Shown: positions 54,360-63,953 of the stretch, one piece after another
How positions within the stretch are numbered: position 1 is the stretch's first letter
Layout of the letters: each line of letters begins with the position of its first letter
NCBI RefSeq assembly: GCF_018327685.1
Contig: NZ_BNEL01000003.1
Span: 1,550,001-1,614,000 of the forward strand
DNA length: 64,000 nucleotides
Direction: 5' to 3'
Origin: Streptomyces sp. TS71-3
Lineage (GTDB): Bacteria; Actinomycetota; Actinomycetes; Streptomycetales; Streptomycetaceae
The notes under the pieces: generated by a model
Told to the model about the DNA's origin: nothing
Database searches by the model: none
What the model saw: the letters and a program-made list of their open reading frames with translations, nothing else
Program-made: the position numbers and the translations under genes

Positions 54360-55559
54360 ATGGAGACTCCGGGGTCGCAGTCGTCGCTGCACCGGGCCAA
54401 TCTGGAGCGGGTCGTACGCGCCGTACGGCTGGCCGGTTCGCTCACGCAAGCGGAGATCGCGCGGACGACGGGCCTGTCCGCGGCCACCGTCTCCAACATC
54501 GTCCGCGAGCTCAAGGACGGCGGGACGGTCGAGGTCACGCCCACGTCCGCGGGTGGCCGGCGGGCCCGCAGCGTCTCGCTGAGCGGGGACGCCGGCATCG
54601 TCATCGGCGTGGACTTCGGCCACACCCACCTGAGGGTCGCGATCGGCAACCTCGCCCACCAGGTGCTCGCCGAGGAGGCCGAGCCGCTGGACGTCGACGC
54701 CTCGGCCGACCAGGGCTTCGACCGCGCCGAGGAGCTGGTCACCCGCCTGATCACAGCCACGGGCGTGGATCGCGCGAAAGTTGCGGGCGTCGGGCTCGGC
54801 GTGCCGGGCCCGATCGACGTGGAGTCCGGCACGCTCGGCTCCACGTCGATACTGCCGGGCTGGAGCGGCACGAGCCCCGCCAGGGAGCTGCGCGAGCGCC
54901 TCGGAGTACCGGTACACGTCGACAACGACGCCAACCTCGGTGCCCTCGGAGAGCTGGTCTGGGGCAGCGGGCGGGGCGTGAAGGACCTCGCCTACATCAA
55001 GGTCGCCAGCGGTGTCGGGGCGGGCCTGGTGATCAGTGGGAAGATCTACCGGGGGCCCGGCGGCACCGCGGGTGAGATAGGGCACATCACGCTCGACGAG
55101 TCGGGGCCGGTCTGCCGCTGCGGGAACCGGGGCTGCCTCGAAACTTTCACGGCGGCGCGGTACGTTCTTCCTCTGCTCCAGCCCAGTCACGGCACCGGTC
55201 TGACCATGGAGGGCGTCGTCAGGCTGGCGCGCGAGGGAGATCCGGGCTGCCGGAGGGTGATCGCCGACGTCGGCCGCCATATCGGCAGCGGGGTCGCCAA
55301 CCTCTGCAACCTGCTCAATCCCAGCCGGGTGGTCCTCGGCGGGGACCTCGCGGAGGCCGGTGAGCTGGTGCTGGCGCCCATCAGGGAGTCGGTGGGGCGC
55401 TACGCGATCCCCAGCGCCGGGCGGCAGCTCTCGGTCCGTCCGGGGGCGCTGGGCGGCCGTGCGGAGGTGCTCGGGGCGCTGGCGCTGGCGCTAAGTGAAA
55501 TGGGTGATTCGACCCTTTTGGATGGGGTTCATCCGACGGCTACTCCTGCCTTCACTTAG
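54360..55559 (+). CDS. rok7B7: ROK-family transcriptional regulator Rok7B7
   Basis: 399 aa from ATG 54360 (METPGSQSSLHRANLERVV); AGGAG lies about 12 nt upstream. Winged HTH at about 15-75 (GSLTQAEIARTTGLSAATVSNIVRELK), then a ROK sugar-kinase-like domain with IGVDFGHTHLRVAIG, VGVPGPID-like VGLGVPGPIDVESG, and the zinc motif CRCGNRGCLE. As I recall, the S. coelicolor orthologue (SCO6008) lies between ngcEFG and xylFGH and controls xylose uptake, carbon catabolite repression and antibiotic production. The position here is the same. Probable sites: 54223-54236 and 55587-55607. Confidence 0.9.
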   Translation: METPGSQSSLHRANLERVVRAVRLAGSLTQAEIARTTGLSAATVSNIVRELKDGGTVEVTPTSAGGRRARSVSLSGDAGIVIGVDFGHTHLRVAIGNLAHQVLAEEAEPLDVDASADQGFDRAEELVTRLITATGVDRAKVAGVGLGVPGPIDVESGTLGSTSILPGWSGTSPARELRERLGVPVHVDNDANLGALGELVWGSGRGVKDLAYIKVASGVGAGLVISGKIYRGPGGTAGEIGHITLDESGPVCRCGNRGCLETFTAARYVLPLLQPSHGTGLTMEGVVRLAREGDPGCRRVIADVGRHIGSGVANLCNLLNPSRVVLGGDLAEAGELVLAPIRESVGRYAIPSAGRQLSVRPGALGGRAEVLGALALALSEMGDSTLLDGVHPTATPAFT

Positions 55560-55586
55560 TTCACGCATGGCACCGTTGTCATCTCG

Positions 55587-55607
55587 TTAAGGATTTACTC
55601 CTTGACG
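55587..55607. promoter_or_regulatory. Imperfect palindrome upstream of xylF
   Basis: Arms GTTAAGGA and TCCTTGAC (one mismatch) around TTTAC, about 75 bp upstream of the xylF start. It shares AAGGA/TCCTT or CTTGAC with the rok7B7 upstream palindrome. Candidate Rok7B7 operator. Confidence 0.5.
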
Positions 55608-55680
55608 TCGGCGTGGCGGCCGAGTTGACTTCCAGCCACCTCGGCCGCAGCGACGCGGCCGCGTCAGGGAGGTTTCTTAA

Positions 55681-56793
55681 GTGAACACGCGTATGCGTCG
55701 TGCCGCCGTGGTCGTTTCCGCCGGCACCATGGCCATTGCGTTGGCCGCCTGTGGCAGCGCCAAGGAGTCCGGCGGCGACAGCAAGAGCGACAGCGCCAAG
55801 AAGGGCGACGCGCTCACCATCGGCCTGCTCCTTCCGGAGAACCAGACCGCGCGGTACGAGAAGTTCGACAAGCCGCTGATCGAGAAGAAGATCAGCGAGC
55901 TGACGCACGGCAAGGCGACCGTGAAGTACGCCAACGCCAAGCAGGACGCCAGCGTCCAGAACCAGCAGGCCGACACCATGATCACCAACAAGGTGGACGT
56001 CCTGATCGTGGACGCGGTGGACTCCAAGGCCATCGCCAGCTCGGTCCAGAAGGCGCACGACGCGGGCATCCCCGTCGTCGCGTACGACCGCCTCGCCGAG
56101 GGCCCCGTGGACGGCTACACCTCCTTCGACAACGAGGAGGTCGGCAAGGTCCAGGGTGAGGCCCTGCTGAAGGCGCTGGGCGGCAACGCCAAGTCCGGCA
56201 AGGTCATCATGGTCAACGGCTCCGCCACCGACCCGAACGCCGCCCAGTTCAAGAAGGGCGCGCACTCCGTCCTCGACGGCAAGGTCAGCATCGGCAAGGA
56301 GTACGACACCCCGGACTGGAACGCCCAGAAGGCCAACGCCGAGACCGAGGGCGCGCTCACCGCGCTCGGCAAGGACAAGGTCGTCGGCGTCTACTCCGCC
56401 AACGACGGCATGGCCGGCGGTGTCATCACCGCCCTCCAGGGCTCGGGCCTGTCCAAGCTGCCGCCGGTCACCGGCCAGGACGCCGAGATCAACGGCGTGC
56501 AGCGGATCGTCACCGGCACCCAGTACATGAGCGTCTACAAGCCCTACCCGCAGGAGGCGGACGTCGCCGCGCAGATGGCGGTGGCGCTGGGCAAGGGCCA
56601 GAAGCTGGACTCGATCGCCAAGACGAAGGTCGACAGCCCGACCACCAAGCAGGTCCCGAGCGTCCTCGTCCCGGTGGTCTCGCTGACCCAGCAGAACATC
56701 AAGGACACCGTGATCAAGGACGGCATCTACACCGTCAACGAGATCTGCACCCCCAAGTTCAAGGCCGCGTGCGACAAGATCGGTCTGAAGTAG
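55681..56793 (+). CDS. xylF: Xylose-type sugar-binding lipoprotein
   Basis: 370 aa from GTG 55681 with GGGAGG upstream. Signal: MNTRMRRAAVVVSAGTMAIALAAC, lipobox LAAC, Ser/Lys-rich linker. Peripla_BP_4 fold: TIGLLLPENQTARYEKFDKP, VDVLIVDAVDSKAIASSV, VVAYDRLAEGPVDGYTSFDNE and GVYSANDGMAGGVI, closely like E. coli XylF. Binds D-xylose outside the membrane. First gene of xylFGH. Confidence 0.9.
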   Translation: MNTRMRRAAVVVSAGTMAIALAACGSAKESGGDSKSDSAKKGDALTIGLLLPENQTARYEKFDKPLIEKKISELTHGKATVKYANAKQDASVQNQQADTMITNKVDVLIVDAVDSKAIASSVQKAHDAGIPVVAYDRLAEGPVDGYTSFDNEEVGKVQGEALLKALGGNAKSGKVIMVNGSATDPNAAQFKKGAHSVLDGKVSIGKEYDTPDWNAQKANAETEGALTALGKDKVVGVYSANDGMAGGVITALQGSGLSKLPPVTGQDAEINGVQRIVTGTQYMSVYKPYPQEADVAAQMAVALGKGQKLDSIAKTKVDSPTTKQVPSVLVPVVSLTQQNIKDTVIKDGIYTVNEICTPKFKAACDKIGLK

Positions 56794-56888
56794 ACCGGGA
56801 CGGTCGTCCACCGGCCGAGCGGATCCAGGGCCTTCCGCCCGGATCGTGCCGGACCGCACGAGCCCAGCACGATCCGAACGAGAGGCCC

Positions 56889-56917
56889 CAGTGGCCCCCG
56901 GTCTCCGGGGGCCACTG
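56889..56917 (+). promoter_or_regulatory. Intra-operon stem-loop after xylF (13-bp arms)
   Basis: Arms 56889-56901 and 56905-56917, loop TCT, in the 410-bp gap between xylF and xylG. Same logic as the ngcE hairpin: differential expression of the binding protein. Confidence 0.8.
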
Positions 56918-57203
56918 ACAGGCCTGTCCGGCGCTCCGCCCACCAATGCCCCGCCGCTGGGGCGGGGCGCCGGACAGAACCCGGCGCCGCCCGCACCGGG
57001 CCCGCCACCCCCCGCTCCACGCCGGACGACTCCCGGCCTGCGGCAGCCACCGGCTCTTGCAGCCCGCCGTGTCCATCGGCACCCCCGATCCAGCACCCCA
57101 CCGGGCCTGCTGGGTCATCAGGGTGTCTGCCCCTGCTCAACCTCCGCGCCTGGCCCCTGGGCGCGGCATCCCCGCCGGTCAGGCGGCGAAGGAGATGGTT
57201 CAA

Positions 57204-57983
57204 GTGTCCGCTACGCCCGTGTTGGCGTTGCGCGGGGTCTCCAAGCGGTTCGGTGCCGTCCAAGCACTCACCGACGTAGAGCTTGAGGTCCATGCCGGTG
57301 AGGTGGTCGCCCTGGTGGGCGACAACGGCGCCGGAAAATCCACGCTGGTCAAGACAGTCGCCGGCGTGCACCCCATTGATAACGGCAGCATCGAATGGCA
57401 AGGCAGCTCCGTCCGCATCACGCGGCCGCACGACGCCCAGCACCTGGGCATCGCGACCGTGTACCAGGACCTCGCGCTCGCCGACAACATCGACGTCGTC
57501 GGCAACCTCTTCCTCGGCCGGGAGATCAAGAGGTACGGGGTCCTCAACGAGGTGGAGATGGAGCGCCGTTCACGCGAGCTCCTGAACACCCTGTCCATCC
57601 GGATCCCCAGCGTGCGCATACCCATCGCGTCGCTCTCCGGTGGTCAGCGCCAGACCGTGGCCATCGCCCGGTCCATGCTCGGCGAGCCCAAGCTGGTGAT
57701 CCTCGACGAGCCCACCGCGGCCCTCGGCGTCGAGCAGACCGCACAGGTCCTCGACCTGGTGGAGCGGCTGCGCGAGCGAGGCCTCGCGGTGATGCTCATC
57801 AGCCACAACATGGCCGACGTCAAGGCCGTCGCCGACAAGGTCGCCGTGCTGCGGCTGGGCCGCAACAACGGCGTCTTCGACGTGAAGTCGACCTCGCAGG
57901 AAGAGATCATCTCCGCCATCACCGGCGCCACGGAAAACGCCGTGACCCGTCGTGCGGCGCGTCATGGGGAGGCTCAGGCATGA
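57204..57983 (+). CDS. xylG: Xylose-type ABC transporter ATP-binding protein (single domain)
   Basis: 259 aa from GTG 57204, which has GAAGGAG 9 nt upstream (ATG 57195 would be too near). One nucleotide-binding domain: Walker A GDNGAGKS, signature LSGGQRQ, Walker B VILDEP, switch His in LISHNM. Most XylG/RbsA proteins have two domains (about 500 aa), so a homodimer is likely here. Its stop overlaps the start of the permease gene. Confidence 0.92.
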   Translation: MSATPVLALRGVSKRFGAVQALTDVELEVHAGEVVALVGDNGAGKSTLVKTVAGVHPIDNGSIEWQGSSVRITRPHDAQHLGIATVYQDLALADNIDVVGNLFLGREIKRYGVLNEVEMERRSRELLNTLSIRIPSVRIPIASLSGGQRQTVAIARSMLGEPKLVILDEPTAALGVEQTAQVLDLVERLRERGLAVMLISHNMADVKAVADKVAVLRLGRNNGVFDVKSTSQEEIISAITGATENAVTRRAARHGEAQA

Positions 57984-59263
57984 GCACGGACAACACCACC
58001 ACGGTTTCCCCCGTCGACAACACCGAAGTCGCCGCCGACGCGGCGCCGGCGGTCGACCCCCGGCTGCTCGTCCGCGAGCAGGGCTTCGCCGGTTACGTCA
58101 GCGACTTCAAGCGCCGGATGCGGGCCGGCGACCTGGGCTCGGTCCCGGTCATCGCGGGCCTGATCATCATCTGGGCGATCTTCGCCAGCATCAACTCCCG
58201 CTTCCTGACCGCCGAGAACCTGAGCAACATCTCGGTCGCGATGGTCGGCACCGGCATGATCGCCGTCGGCATCGTCTTCGTGCTGCTGCTCGGCGAGATC
58301 GACCTGTCCGTCGGCTCCGTCAGCGGTGTCGCGGGCGCCTTCTCCGCGGTGCTCGCGGTCAACCACGGCGCGCCGGAGTGGGTGGCCCTCATCGCCGCCA
58401 TCCTCACCGGCACCGTGATCGGCATCATCCACGGCTTCTTCTTCGCCCGGATCGGAGCGCCGGCGTTCGCGGTCACCCTGGCCGGCCTGCTGTTCTGGCA
58501 GGGCCTGATGCTCCAGATCCTGGGTGACGACGGCACCATCAACCTGGACAGCCAGGGTCTGATCGTCAAGCTGACGTCGTACTACTTCACGGACGTCGCG
58601 GCCGCCTACGGGCTGGCCCTGGTCGCCGTCGTGGTCTTCTTCGTGACGTCCTTCACGGACAGCAGGCGCCGGAAGGCCGCCGGAGTGCCCTCCCGTCCGG
58701 CGAGCGACATCGTGATGCGCACCGTGGTGCTCGCCGTCATCGCGTTCGCGGCGGCCATCATGTTCAACCAGTACAAGGGCCTGCCCCTGGCGCTGGTGAT
58801 CTTCCTCGCCGCGCTGGTGCTGACGGACTTCATCCTGCGGCGCACCAGCTACGGCCGGAAGGTGTTCGCGCTCGGCGGCAGCGTCGAGGCGTCCCGCAGG
58901 GCCGGTATCAACGTCACGGCGGTGCGGATCTCGGTCTACGCCATCGCCGGCTCGTTCGCGGCCCTCGGCGGCCTCTTCCTGGCCTCCAAGATCGCCGCGG
59001 CCAACCAGGGCGCCGGTACCGGCGACCTGCTGATGAACGCCATCGCGGCGGCCGTCATCGGTGGCACCAGCCTCTTCGGCGGCCGGGGCCGCACCTGGAA
59101 CGCGCTGCTCGGTGTGATGGTGATCACCTCGATCCAGTACGGCCTCGCCCTCCAGGGCATCGCCACGCCGATCCAGTACATGATCACCGGTGCGGTGCTG
59201 CTCGCGACGGTCTGCATCGACTCCATCACCCGCAGGACGCAGCGCACGGCGGGCCGCGCCTGA
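57980..59263 (+). CDS. xylH: Xylose-type ABC transporter permease
   Basis: 427 aa from ATG 57980, overlapping the xylG stop (ATGA). BPD_transp_2 family with the signature region LGEIDLSVGSVSGVAGAFSAVLA and VFALGGSVEASRRAGINV. It is longer than RbsC because of an inserted hydrophilic loop around residues 225-250, a feature of XylH. Completes the xylose importer. Confidence 0.92.
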   Translation: MSTDNTTTVSPVDNTEVAADAAPAVDPRLLVREQGFAGYVSDFKRRMRAGDLGSVPVIAGLIIIWAIFASINSRFLTAENLSNISVAMVGTGMIAVGIVFVLLLGEIDLSVGSVSGVAGAFSAVLAVNHGAPEWVALIAAILTGTVIGIIHGFFFARIGAPAFAVTLAGLLFWQGLMLQILGDDGTINLDSQGLIVKLTSYYFTDVAAAYGLALVAVVVFFVTSFTDSRRRKAAGVPSRPASDIVMRTVVLAVIAFAAAIMFNQYKGLPLALVIFLAALVLTDFILRRTSYGRKVFALGGSVEASRRAGINVTAVRISVYAIAGSFAALGGLFLASKIAAANQGAGTGDLLMNAIAAAVIGGTSLFGGRGRTWNALLGVMVITSIQYGLALQGIATPIQYMITGAVLLATVCIDSITRRTQRTAGRA

Positions 59264-59281
59264 CGGCGCGGAGCGCCCGGT

Positions 59282-59408
59282 AGGGGCGCGGGGAACGGCG
59301 CGACGAGCCACGACGAGACCGTCAGGTCGCCACCCTCCGAGGGGGTGTCCCTGTCGAGTCCGGACCACCTGCCGGTGGATGGCCTCTCGCGCAGTTCCCC
59401 GCGCCCCT
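59282..59408. repeat. Intergenic inverted repeat (21-bp arms)
   Basis: Arms 59282-59302 and 59388-59408 with one mismatch, same core as at 33245-33333. It follows the xylH stop and probably ends that transcript. Confidence 0.75.
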
Positions 59409-59614
59409 TTGGCGGGCCGGGGCGCAGCCCCACGTCTGGGGGCGCCCCCAGGCAGTCCCGGCGCAGCCCCGATGGGTGCACGCAGGCGGTCTGGGCGCAG
59501 GTGCGTGGTCGGTACCGGAAGAGTCACGGCCCGGCCCGGGCGCGAAGAACACAATCGCAACATTAGACTCGGGCCAGCCCGGAAAGCTCGAACCGCCTAA
59601 CCAAGGAGGCACCG
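59409..59614. other. dxs leader
   Basis: No gene. AAGGAGG at 59604-59610 is the ribosome site. The remaining sequence is rich in short GC repeats. Confidence 0.4.
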
Positions 59615-61525
59615 GTGCCGCTGCTCGACCGCATCAGGGGACCCCGTGACCTGGACCGGCTCACCACGGAGCAGCTCGACGAGCTGGCCGCGGAGATCCG
59701 GGACTTCCTGGTCGAAGCGGTGGCAAGGACGGGCGGTCACCTCGGCCCGAACCTGGGCGTCGTCGAGCTCACCATCGCGCTGCACCGCGTCTTCCACTCG
59801 CCGCAGGACAGGGTGCTCTTCGACACCGGCCACCAGTCCTACGTGCACAAGCTGCTCACCGGACGTCAGGACTTCGCCAAGCTGCGCGCCAAGGGCGGCC
59901 TGTCGGGCTACCCGTCCCGCGCCGAGTCCGAGCACGACGTCATCGAGAACTCCCACGCCTCCACCGTGCTGGGCTGGGCCGACGGCCTCGCCAAGGCCAA
60001 CGAGGTGCAGGGCCGCGCGGACCACGTGGTGGCCGTCGTCGGGGACGGCGCGCTGACCGGCGGCATGGCCTGGGAGGCCCTCAACAACATCGCCGCCGCC
60101 AAGGACCGCCCGCTGGTCATCGTCGTCAACGACAACGAGCGCTCGTACGCGCCCACCATCGGCGGCCTCGCCAACCACCTCGCCACCCTGCGCACCACCG
60201 ACGGCTACGAGCGCTTCCTGGCCCGCGGCAAGGACATCCTGGAGCGCACCCCCGTCGTCGGCAGGCCCCTCTACGACACCCTGCACGGCGCCAAGAAGGG
60301 CCTGAAGGACTTCATCGCGCCGCAGGGCATGTTCGAGGACCTGGGCCTGAAGTACGTCGGCCCCATCGACGGCCACGACATCGAGGCGCTGGAGTCCGCG
60401 CTGTCCCGCGCCAAGCGGTTCAACGGCCCCGTCATCGTGCACTGCCTCACCGAGAAGGGCCGCGGCTACCAGCCCGCCGAGCAGGACGAGGCCGACCGCT
60501 TCCACGGCATCGGCCCGATCCACCCGGACACCGGCCTGCCGCTGGCCGCCGCGGGCACCGACTGGACGTCCGTCTTCGGCGAGGAGATGGTCAAGCTCGG
60601 CCAGGAGCGCGAGGACATCGTGGCCATCACGGCGGCCATGCTCCAGCCGGTGGGCCTGAAGAGGTTCGCCGAGGAGTTCCCCGGCCGGATCTACGACGTC
60701 GGCATCGCCGAGCAGCACGCCGCGGTCTCCGCCGCGGGCCTCGCCACGGGCGGCCTGCACCCGGTCTTCGCCGTCTACGCCACGTTCCTCAACCGCGCCT
60801 TCGACCAGCTCCTGATGGACGTCGCCCTGCACCGGTGCGGCGTGACCTTCGTGCTGGACCGCGCGGGCGTCACCGGCACGGACGGCGCCTCGCACAACGG
60901 CATGTGGGACCTGTCGATCCTCCAGTGCGTGCCCGGCCTGCGCATCGCGGCCCCGCGCGACGCCGACCAGGTCAGGATGCAGCTGCGGGAGGCCGTCGAC
61001 GTCGACGACGCGCCGACGGTCGTGCGCTACTCCAAGGGCGCCGTGGGGCCCGCCGTGCAGGCCGTGGGCACGGTCGGCGGCATGGACGTGCTCCGCGAGG
61101 CGGGCACGGACACCCCGGACGTCCTGCTGGTGTCGGTGGGCGCGCTCGCCCCGATGTGCCTGGAGATCGCCACACTCCTCAACAAACAGGGCATCTCGAC
61201 CACCGTCGTCGACCCGCGCTGGGTCAAGCCCGTCGACGAGGCCATGGCCCCGCTCGCCGAGCGGCACCGCGTGGTCGTCACCGTCGAGGACAACTCCCGC
61301 GTCGGCGGCGTGGGCAGCGCCGTCGCACAGGCCCTGCGGGACGCAGGCGTCGACCTGCCGCTGCGTGACTTCGGCATCCCGCCCCGCTTCCTCCAGCACG
61401 CCTCCCGCAAGGAGGTCATGGCGGAGATCGGGCTGACCGCGCCCGACATCGCCCGCCAGGTGACCGGCCTGGTCGCCAAGCTCGACGGCGCCACCGCCGA
61501 GGCCGTGCAGCCCGCCAGGGACTAG
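59615..61525 (+). CDS. dxs: 1-deoxy-D-xylulose-5-phosphate synthase
   Basis: 636 aa from GTG 59615. Condenses pyruvate with glyceraldehyde 3-phosphate; first step of the MEP isoprenoid route, also feeding thiamine and pyridoxal. TPP-binding motif [18 protein letters not shown], early [15 protein letters not shown], transketolase-type Pyr domain with [20 protein letters not shown] and the transketolase C domain [14 protein letters not shown]. Probably one of two dxs genes in the genome. Its TAG stop is part of a CTAG target duplication of the following small element. Confidence 0.96.
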   Translation: MPLLDRIRGPRDLDRLTTEQLDELAAEIRDFLVEAVARTGGHLGPNLGVVELTIALHRVFHSPQDRVLFDTGHQSYVHKLLTGRQDFAKLRAKGGLSGYPSRAESEHDVIENSHASTVLGWADGLAKANEVQGRADHVVAVVGDGALTGGMAWEALNNIAAAKDRPLVIVVNDNERSYAPTIGGLANHLATLRTTDGYERFLARGKDILERTPVVGRPLYDTLHGAKKGLKDFIAPQGMFEDLGLKYVGPIDGHDIEALESALSRAKRFNGPVIVHCLTEKGRGYQPAEQDEADRFHGIGPIHPDTGLPLAAAGTDWTSVFGEEMVKLGQEREDIVAITAAMLQPVGLKRFAEEFPGRIYDVGIAEQHAAVSAAGLATGGLHPVFAVYATFLNRAFDQLLMDVALHRCGVTFVLDRAGVTGTDGASHNGMWDLSILQCVPGLRIAAPRDADQVRMQLREAVDVDDAPTVVRYSKGAVGPAVQAVGTVGGMDVLREAGTDTPDVLLVSVGALAPMCLEIATLLNKQGISTTVVDPRWVKPVDEAMAPLAERHRVVVTVEDNSRVGGVGSAVAQALRDAGVDLPLRDFGIPPRFLQHASRKEVMAEIGLTAPDIARQVTGLVAKLDGATAEAVQPARD

Positions 61526-61686
61526 GGTCTGTCTGACAATTCGCGGCGGATCAGCCCGCGGCGTCTGGTGCCGTGCATCGCAAGGCGGAGGGTCGCCCTC
61601 GTGCTGGGCGTACGTGGGCGTGCCCGACAACGCGGCGAGGTGCGGTGCCAGGCGTTGCGGGCCCGGCGGGAATTGTCAGACAGGAC
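61526..61686. mobile_element. MITE-like element, 161 bp, with CTAG duplication
   Basis: Ends GGTCTGTCTGACAATTC and, as complement, GTCCTGTCTGACAATTC (15 of 17 match). CTAG flanks both ends (61522-61525 and 61687-61690). No coding capacity; a parent transposase must act in trans. The left CTAG contains the dxs stop codon. Confidence 0.8.
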
Positions 61687-61690
61687 CTAG

Positions 61691-61971
61691 GCGCCAGGCG
61701 CCAGGCCCCGCATACCAGCGCCCAGGGGCCGGTCTCCACGCGCCGGCCCGGTCCCCAGGGGCCGACCGCTTTCGGACCCCGCGTGCCTCCGGGCCCGCCG
61801 CCCTTCAGGTGGCGGGCCCGCCCGCCGCGTATGAAAGACCGGGCGCCGTGGGAGACGGAGGTGCATGGGCGCCCCCGGAACGGCTCGCCGGCGCGCGGGT
61901 GCGCCCCCCGACGGAGACGAAGGCGAGGCGACGCCCGCGCCGGGAGTCAGGGGCCTGGGAGGCGCATCCAC
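61691..61971. other. Upstream region of the permease gene
   Basis: 281 bp without a gene; several GC-rich short palindromes. GGGAGG at 61958 is the ribosome site of the permease gene. Confidence 0.4.
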
Positions 61972-63480
61972 GTGAACAGCGGTATCTTCCGGACGAAATC
62001 CGTCGAACAGTGCATCAAGGACACGGAAGAACCGGGGCGCGGGCTGCACAAGACCCTCTCCGCGCTCGATCTGACGGTCTTCGGGATCGGCGTCATCATC
62101 GGCACCGGCATCTTCGTGCTCACCGGCAAGGTCGCAAGGGAGAACGCCGGGCCCTCGACCGCGCTGGCCTTCGTGGTGGCCGGCGTGGTCTGCGCGCTGG
62201 CCGCGCTCTGCTACGCGGAGTTCGCGTCGACGGTGCCGGTGGCGGGCTCCGCGTACACGTTCGCGTACGCCTCCCTGGGCGAGTTCCCGGCCTGGGTGAT
62301 CGGCTGGGACCTGGTGCTGGAGCTGGCGCTCGCGTGCGCCGTGGTCGCCGTCGGCTGGTCCGGCTACCTCCGCTCGCTGATGGACTCCGCGGGCATCCCC
62401 ATGCCGGGGCTGCTCAGCGGGGCGAGCGGCGGCCACTTCGGGTTCGACGTGCTCGCGGCGGCCCTGGTGCTCCTCCTCACCGGCGTCCTGATCGCGGGGG
62501 TGAAGCTCTCCTCGCGGGTGACCGGGGTCATCGTCGCCGTCAAGGTGGCCGTGGTGCTGCTGGTCATCGCGGTGGGCACGTTCTTCGTCAGGAGCGCCAA
62601 CTACCGGCCGTTCGTGCCGCCCGCCCGGGAGACCGGCGGCGGCTCGGGCCTCGGGGCGCCGCTCATCCGGCTCCTGTCGGGCTACGCGCCGGCCGCCTTC
62701 GGCGTCATGGGCGTCTTCACGGCCGCCGCCGTCGTCTTCTTCGCCTTCATCGGGTTCGACATCGTGGCGACCGCGGCCGAGGAGACCCGGAACCCGCAGC
62801 GCGACGTGCCCCGCGGCATCATCGGCTCGCTGGCCGTCTGCACGGTGCTGTACGTGGCGGTGTCGCTGGTCGTCACCGGCATGCAGAAGTACACCCGCCT
62901 CTCCGTCGACGCGCCCCTCGCGGACGCCTTCAAGGCCGTCCACCACCCGTTCTGGGCGGGTGTCATCAGCTTCGGCGCGGCCGTGGGGCTGACCTCGGTC
63001 TGCCTGATCCTGCTGCTCGGGCAGACCCGGGTGTTCTTCGCGATGAGCCGCGACGGGCTGCTGCCGCCCGCCTTCTCCCGCGTCCACCCGCGGTTCGGCA
63101 CCCCCTACCGCACCACCGTGCTGCTCGGCCTGGTCGTGGCGGTGGTGGCCGGCTTCACCACGATCGACGTGCTGGCCGAGCTGGTGAACATCGGCACCCT
63201 CTTCGCCTTCGTGGTGGTCGCCCTCGGCGTGCTGGTGCTGCGCCGCAGGCGGCCCGACCTGCCGCGGGCGTTCCGCACCCCGCTGGTGCCGCTGGTGCCC
63301 GTGCTGTCCGTGCTCGCCTCGCTCTGGCTGATGCTCAATCTGACGGCGGAGACCTGGCTGCGGTTCGCGGTCTGGATGGCGGTGGGACTTCTCGTGTACG
63401 CCGTCTACGGCCGCTCGCACAGCAGGATGCGGCCCCTGCGGGCGGCACGCCAGGCCAAGGAGCCCCGGGGCTCGGCGTAG
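61972..63480 (+). CDS. APC-family amino acid permease (CAT type)
   Basis: 502 aa from GTG 61972 (VNSGIFRTKSVEQCIKDTEEPGRGLHKTLSALDL). About 12-14 membrane segments; VFGIGVIIGTGIFVLTG in TM1 is the APC substrate-binding GxG loop, and FFAFIGFDIVATAAEETRNPQRDVPRGI is the TM6 region. Related to cationic amino acid transporters (arginine, lysine). As I recall, the S. coelicolor counterpart is SCO6014. Single gene downstream of dxs, in the same direction. Confidence 0.93.
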   Translation: MNSGIFRTKSVEQCIKDTEEPGRGLHKTLSALDLTVFGIGVIIGTGIFVLTGKVARENAGPSTALAFVVAGVVCALAALCYAEFASTVPVAGSAYTFAYASLGEFPAWVIGWDLVLELALACAVVAVGWSGYLRSLMDSAGIPMPGLLSGASGGHFGFDVLAAALVLLLTGVLIAGVKLSSRVTGVIVAVKVAVVLLVIAVGTFFVRSANYRPFVPPARETGGGSGLGAPLIRLLSGYAPAAFGVMGVFTAAAVVFFAFIGFDIVATAAEETRNPQRDVPRGIIGSLAVCTVLYVAVSLVVTGMQKYTRLSVDAPLADAFKAVHHPFWAGVISFGAAVGLTSVCLILLLGQTRVFFAMSRDGLLPPAFSRVHPRFGTPYRTTVLLGLVVAVVAGFTTIDVLAELVNIGTLFAFVVVALGVLVLRRRRPDLPRAFRTPLVPLVPVLSVLASLWLMLNLTAETWLRFAVWMAVGLLVYAVYGRSHSRMRPLRAARQAKEPRGSA

Positions 63481-63563
63481 CGCTTCCCAGCGCCCTCGCA
63501 CGGGCTTCGTAGGCACCATGGGGTCAGGAAGGTCGCCCCGGTGTCCGACAGGCCGTCACGCGG

Positions 63564-63953
63564 TCAGGAGGCGCCGCCCCCGTACACCGTCCGGGGACCG
63601 GCCACCCCGGCGCCATGGGCCTGCACCCGGCGGCGCAGCTCGCGGTCGGCGGTGACGACCAGCACGGGGCGGTCGCCGGCAGCACGGACCAGCTCGACGA
63701 TCCGGTCGTCGCCGCTGCCGCCGGCCTCCTCCACCCGCACGTCCGGCACCGACGGCACGCCACGCGCGGCGCCCTCCACGACGAGCACCACCTCCGGCGG
63801 CCCCGGCAGCCCCTGGACGCCCTGCTCGGCCACCGGCACCAGGTGGTCCCGCAGCCGCTCCGCCGCCGCGCGCCGGTCCCGCCACCACCCGTCCGGTACC
63901 GAGCCCACCACGTTGGCGGCGTCGACGACGAGCAGGGGCTTCGGTGCCGTCAT
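63564..63953 (-). CDS. NYN/PIN-like domain protein
   Basis: 129 aa from ATG 63953 (MTAPKPLLVVDAANVVGSVPDGWW). Acidic residues in VVDAANVVG, GSGDDRIVELV and VVTADRELRRRV are the metal-site pattern of NYN-type nucleases; GTVYG-like end (RTVYGGG). It might be a small RNA-processing nuclease; some annotations call relatives NTP pyrophosphohydrolase. Convergent with the permease gene, 83 bp apart. Confidence 0.75.
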   Translation of the reverse strand: MTAPKPLLVVDAANVVGSVPDGWWRDRRAAAERLRDHLVPVAEQGVQGLPGPPEVVLVVEGAARGVPSVPDVRVEEAGGSGDDRIVELVRAAGDRPVLVVTADRELRRRVQAHGAGVAGPRTVYGGGAS

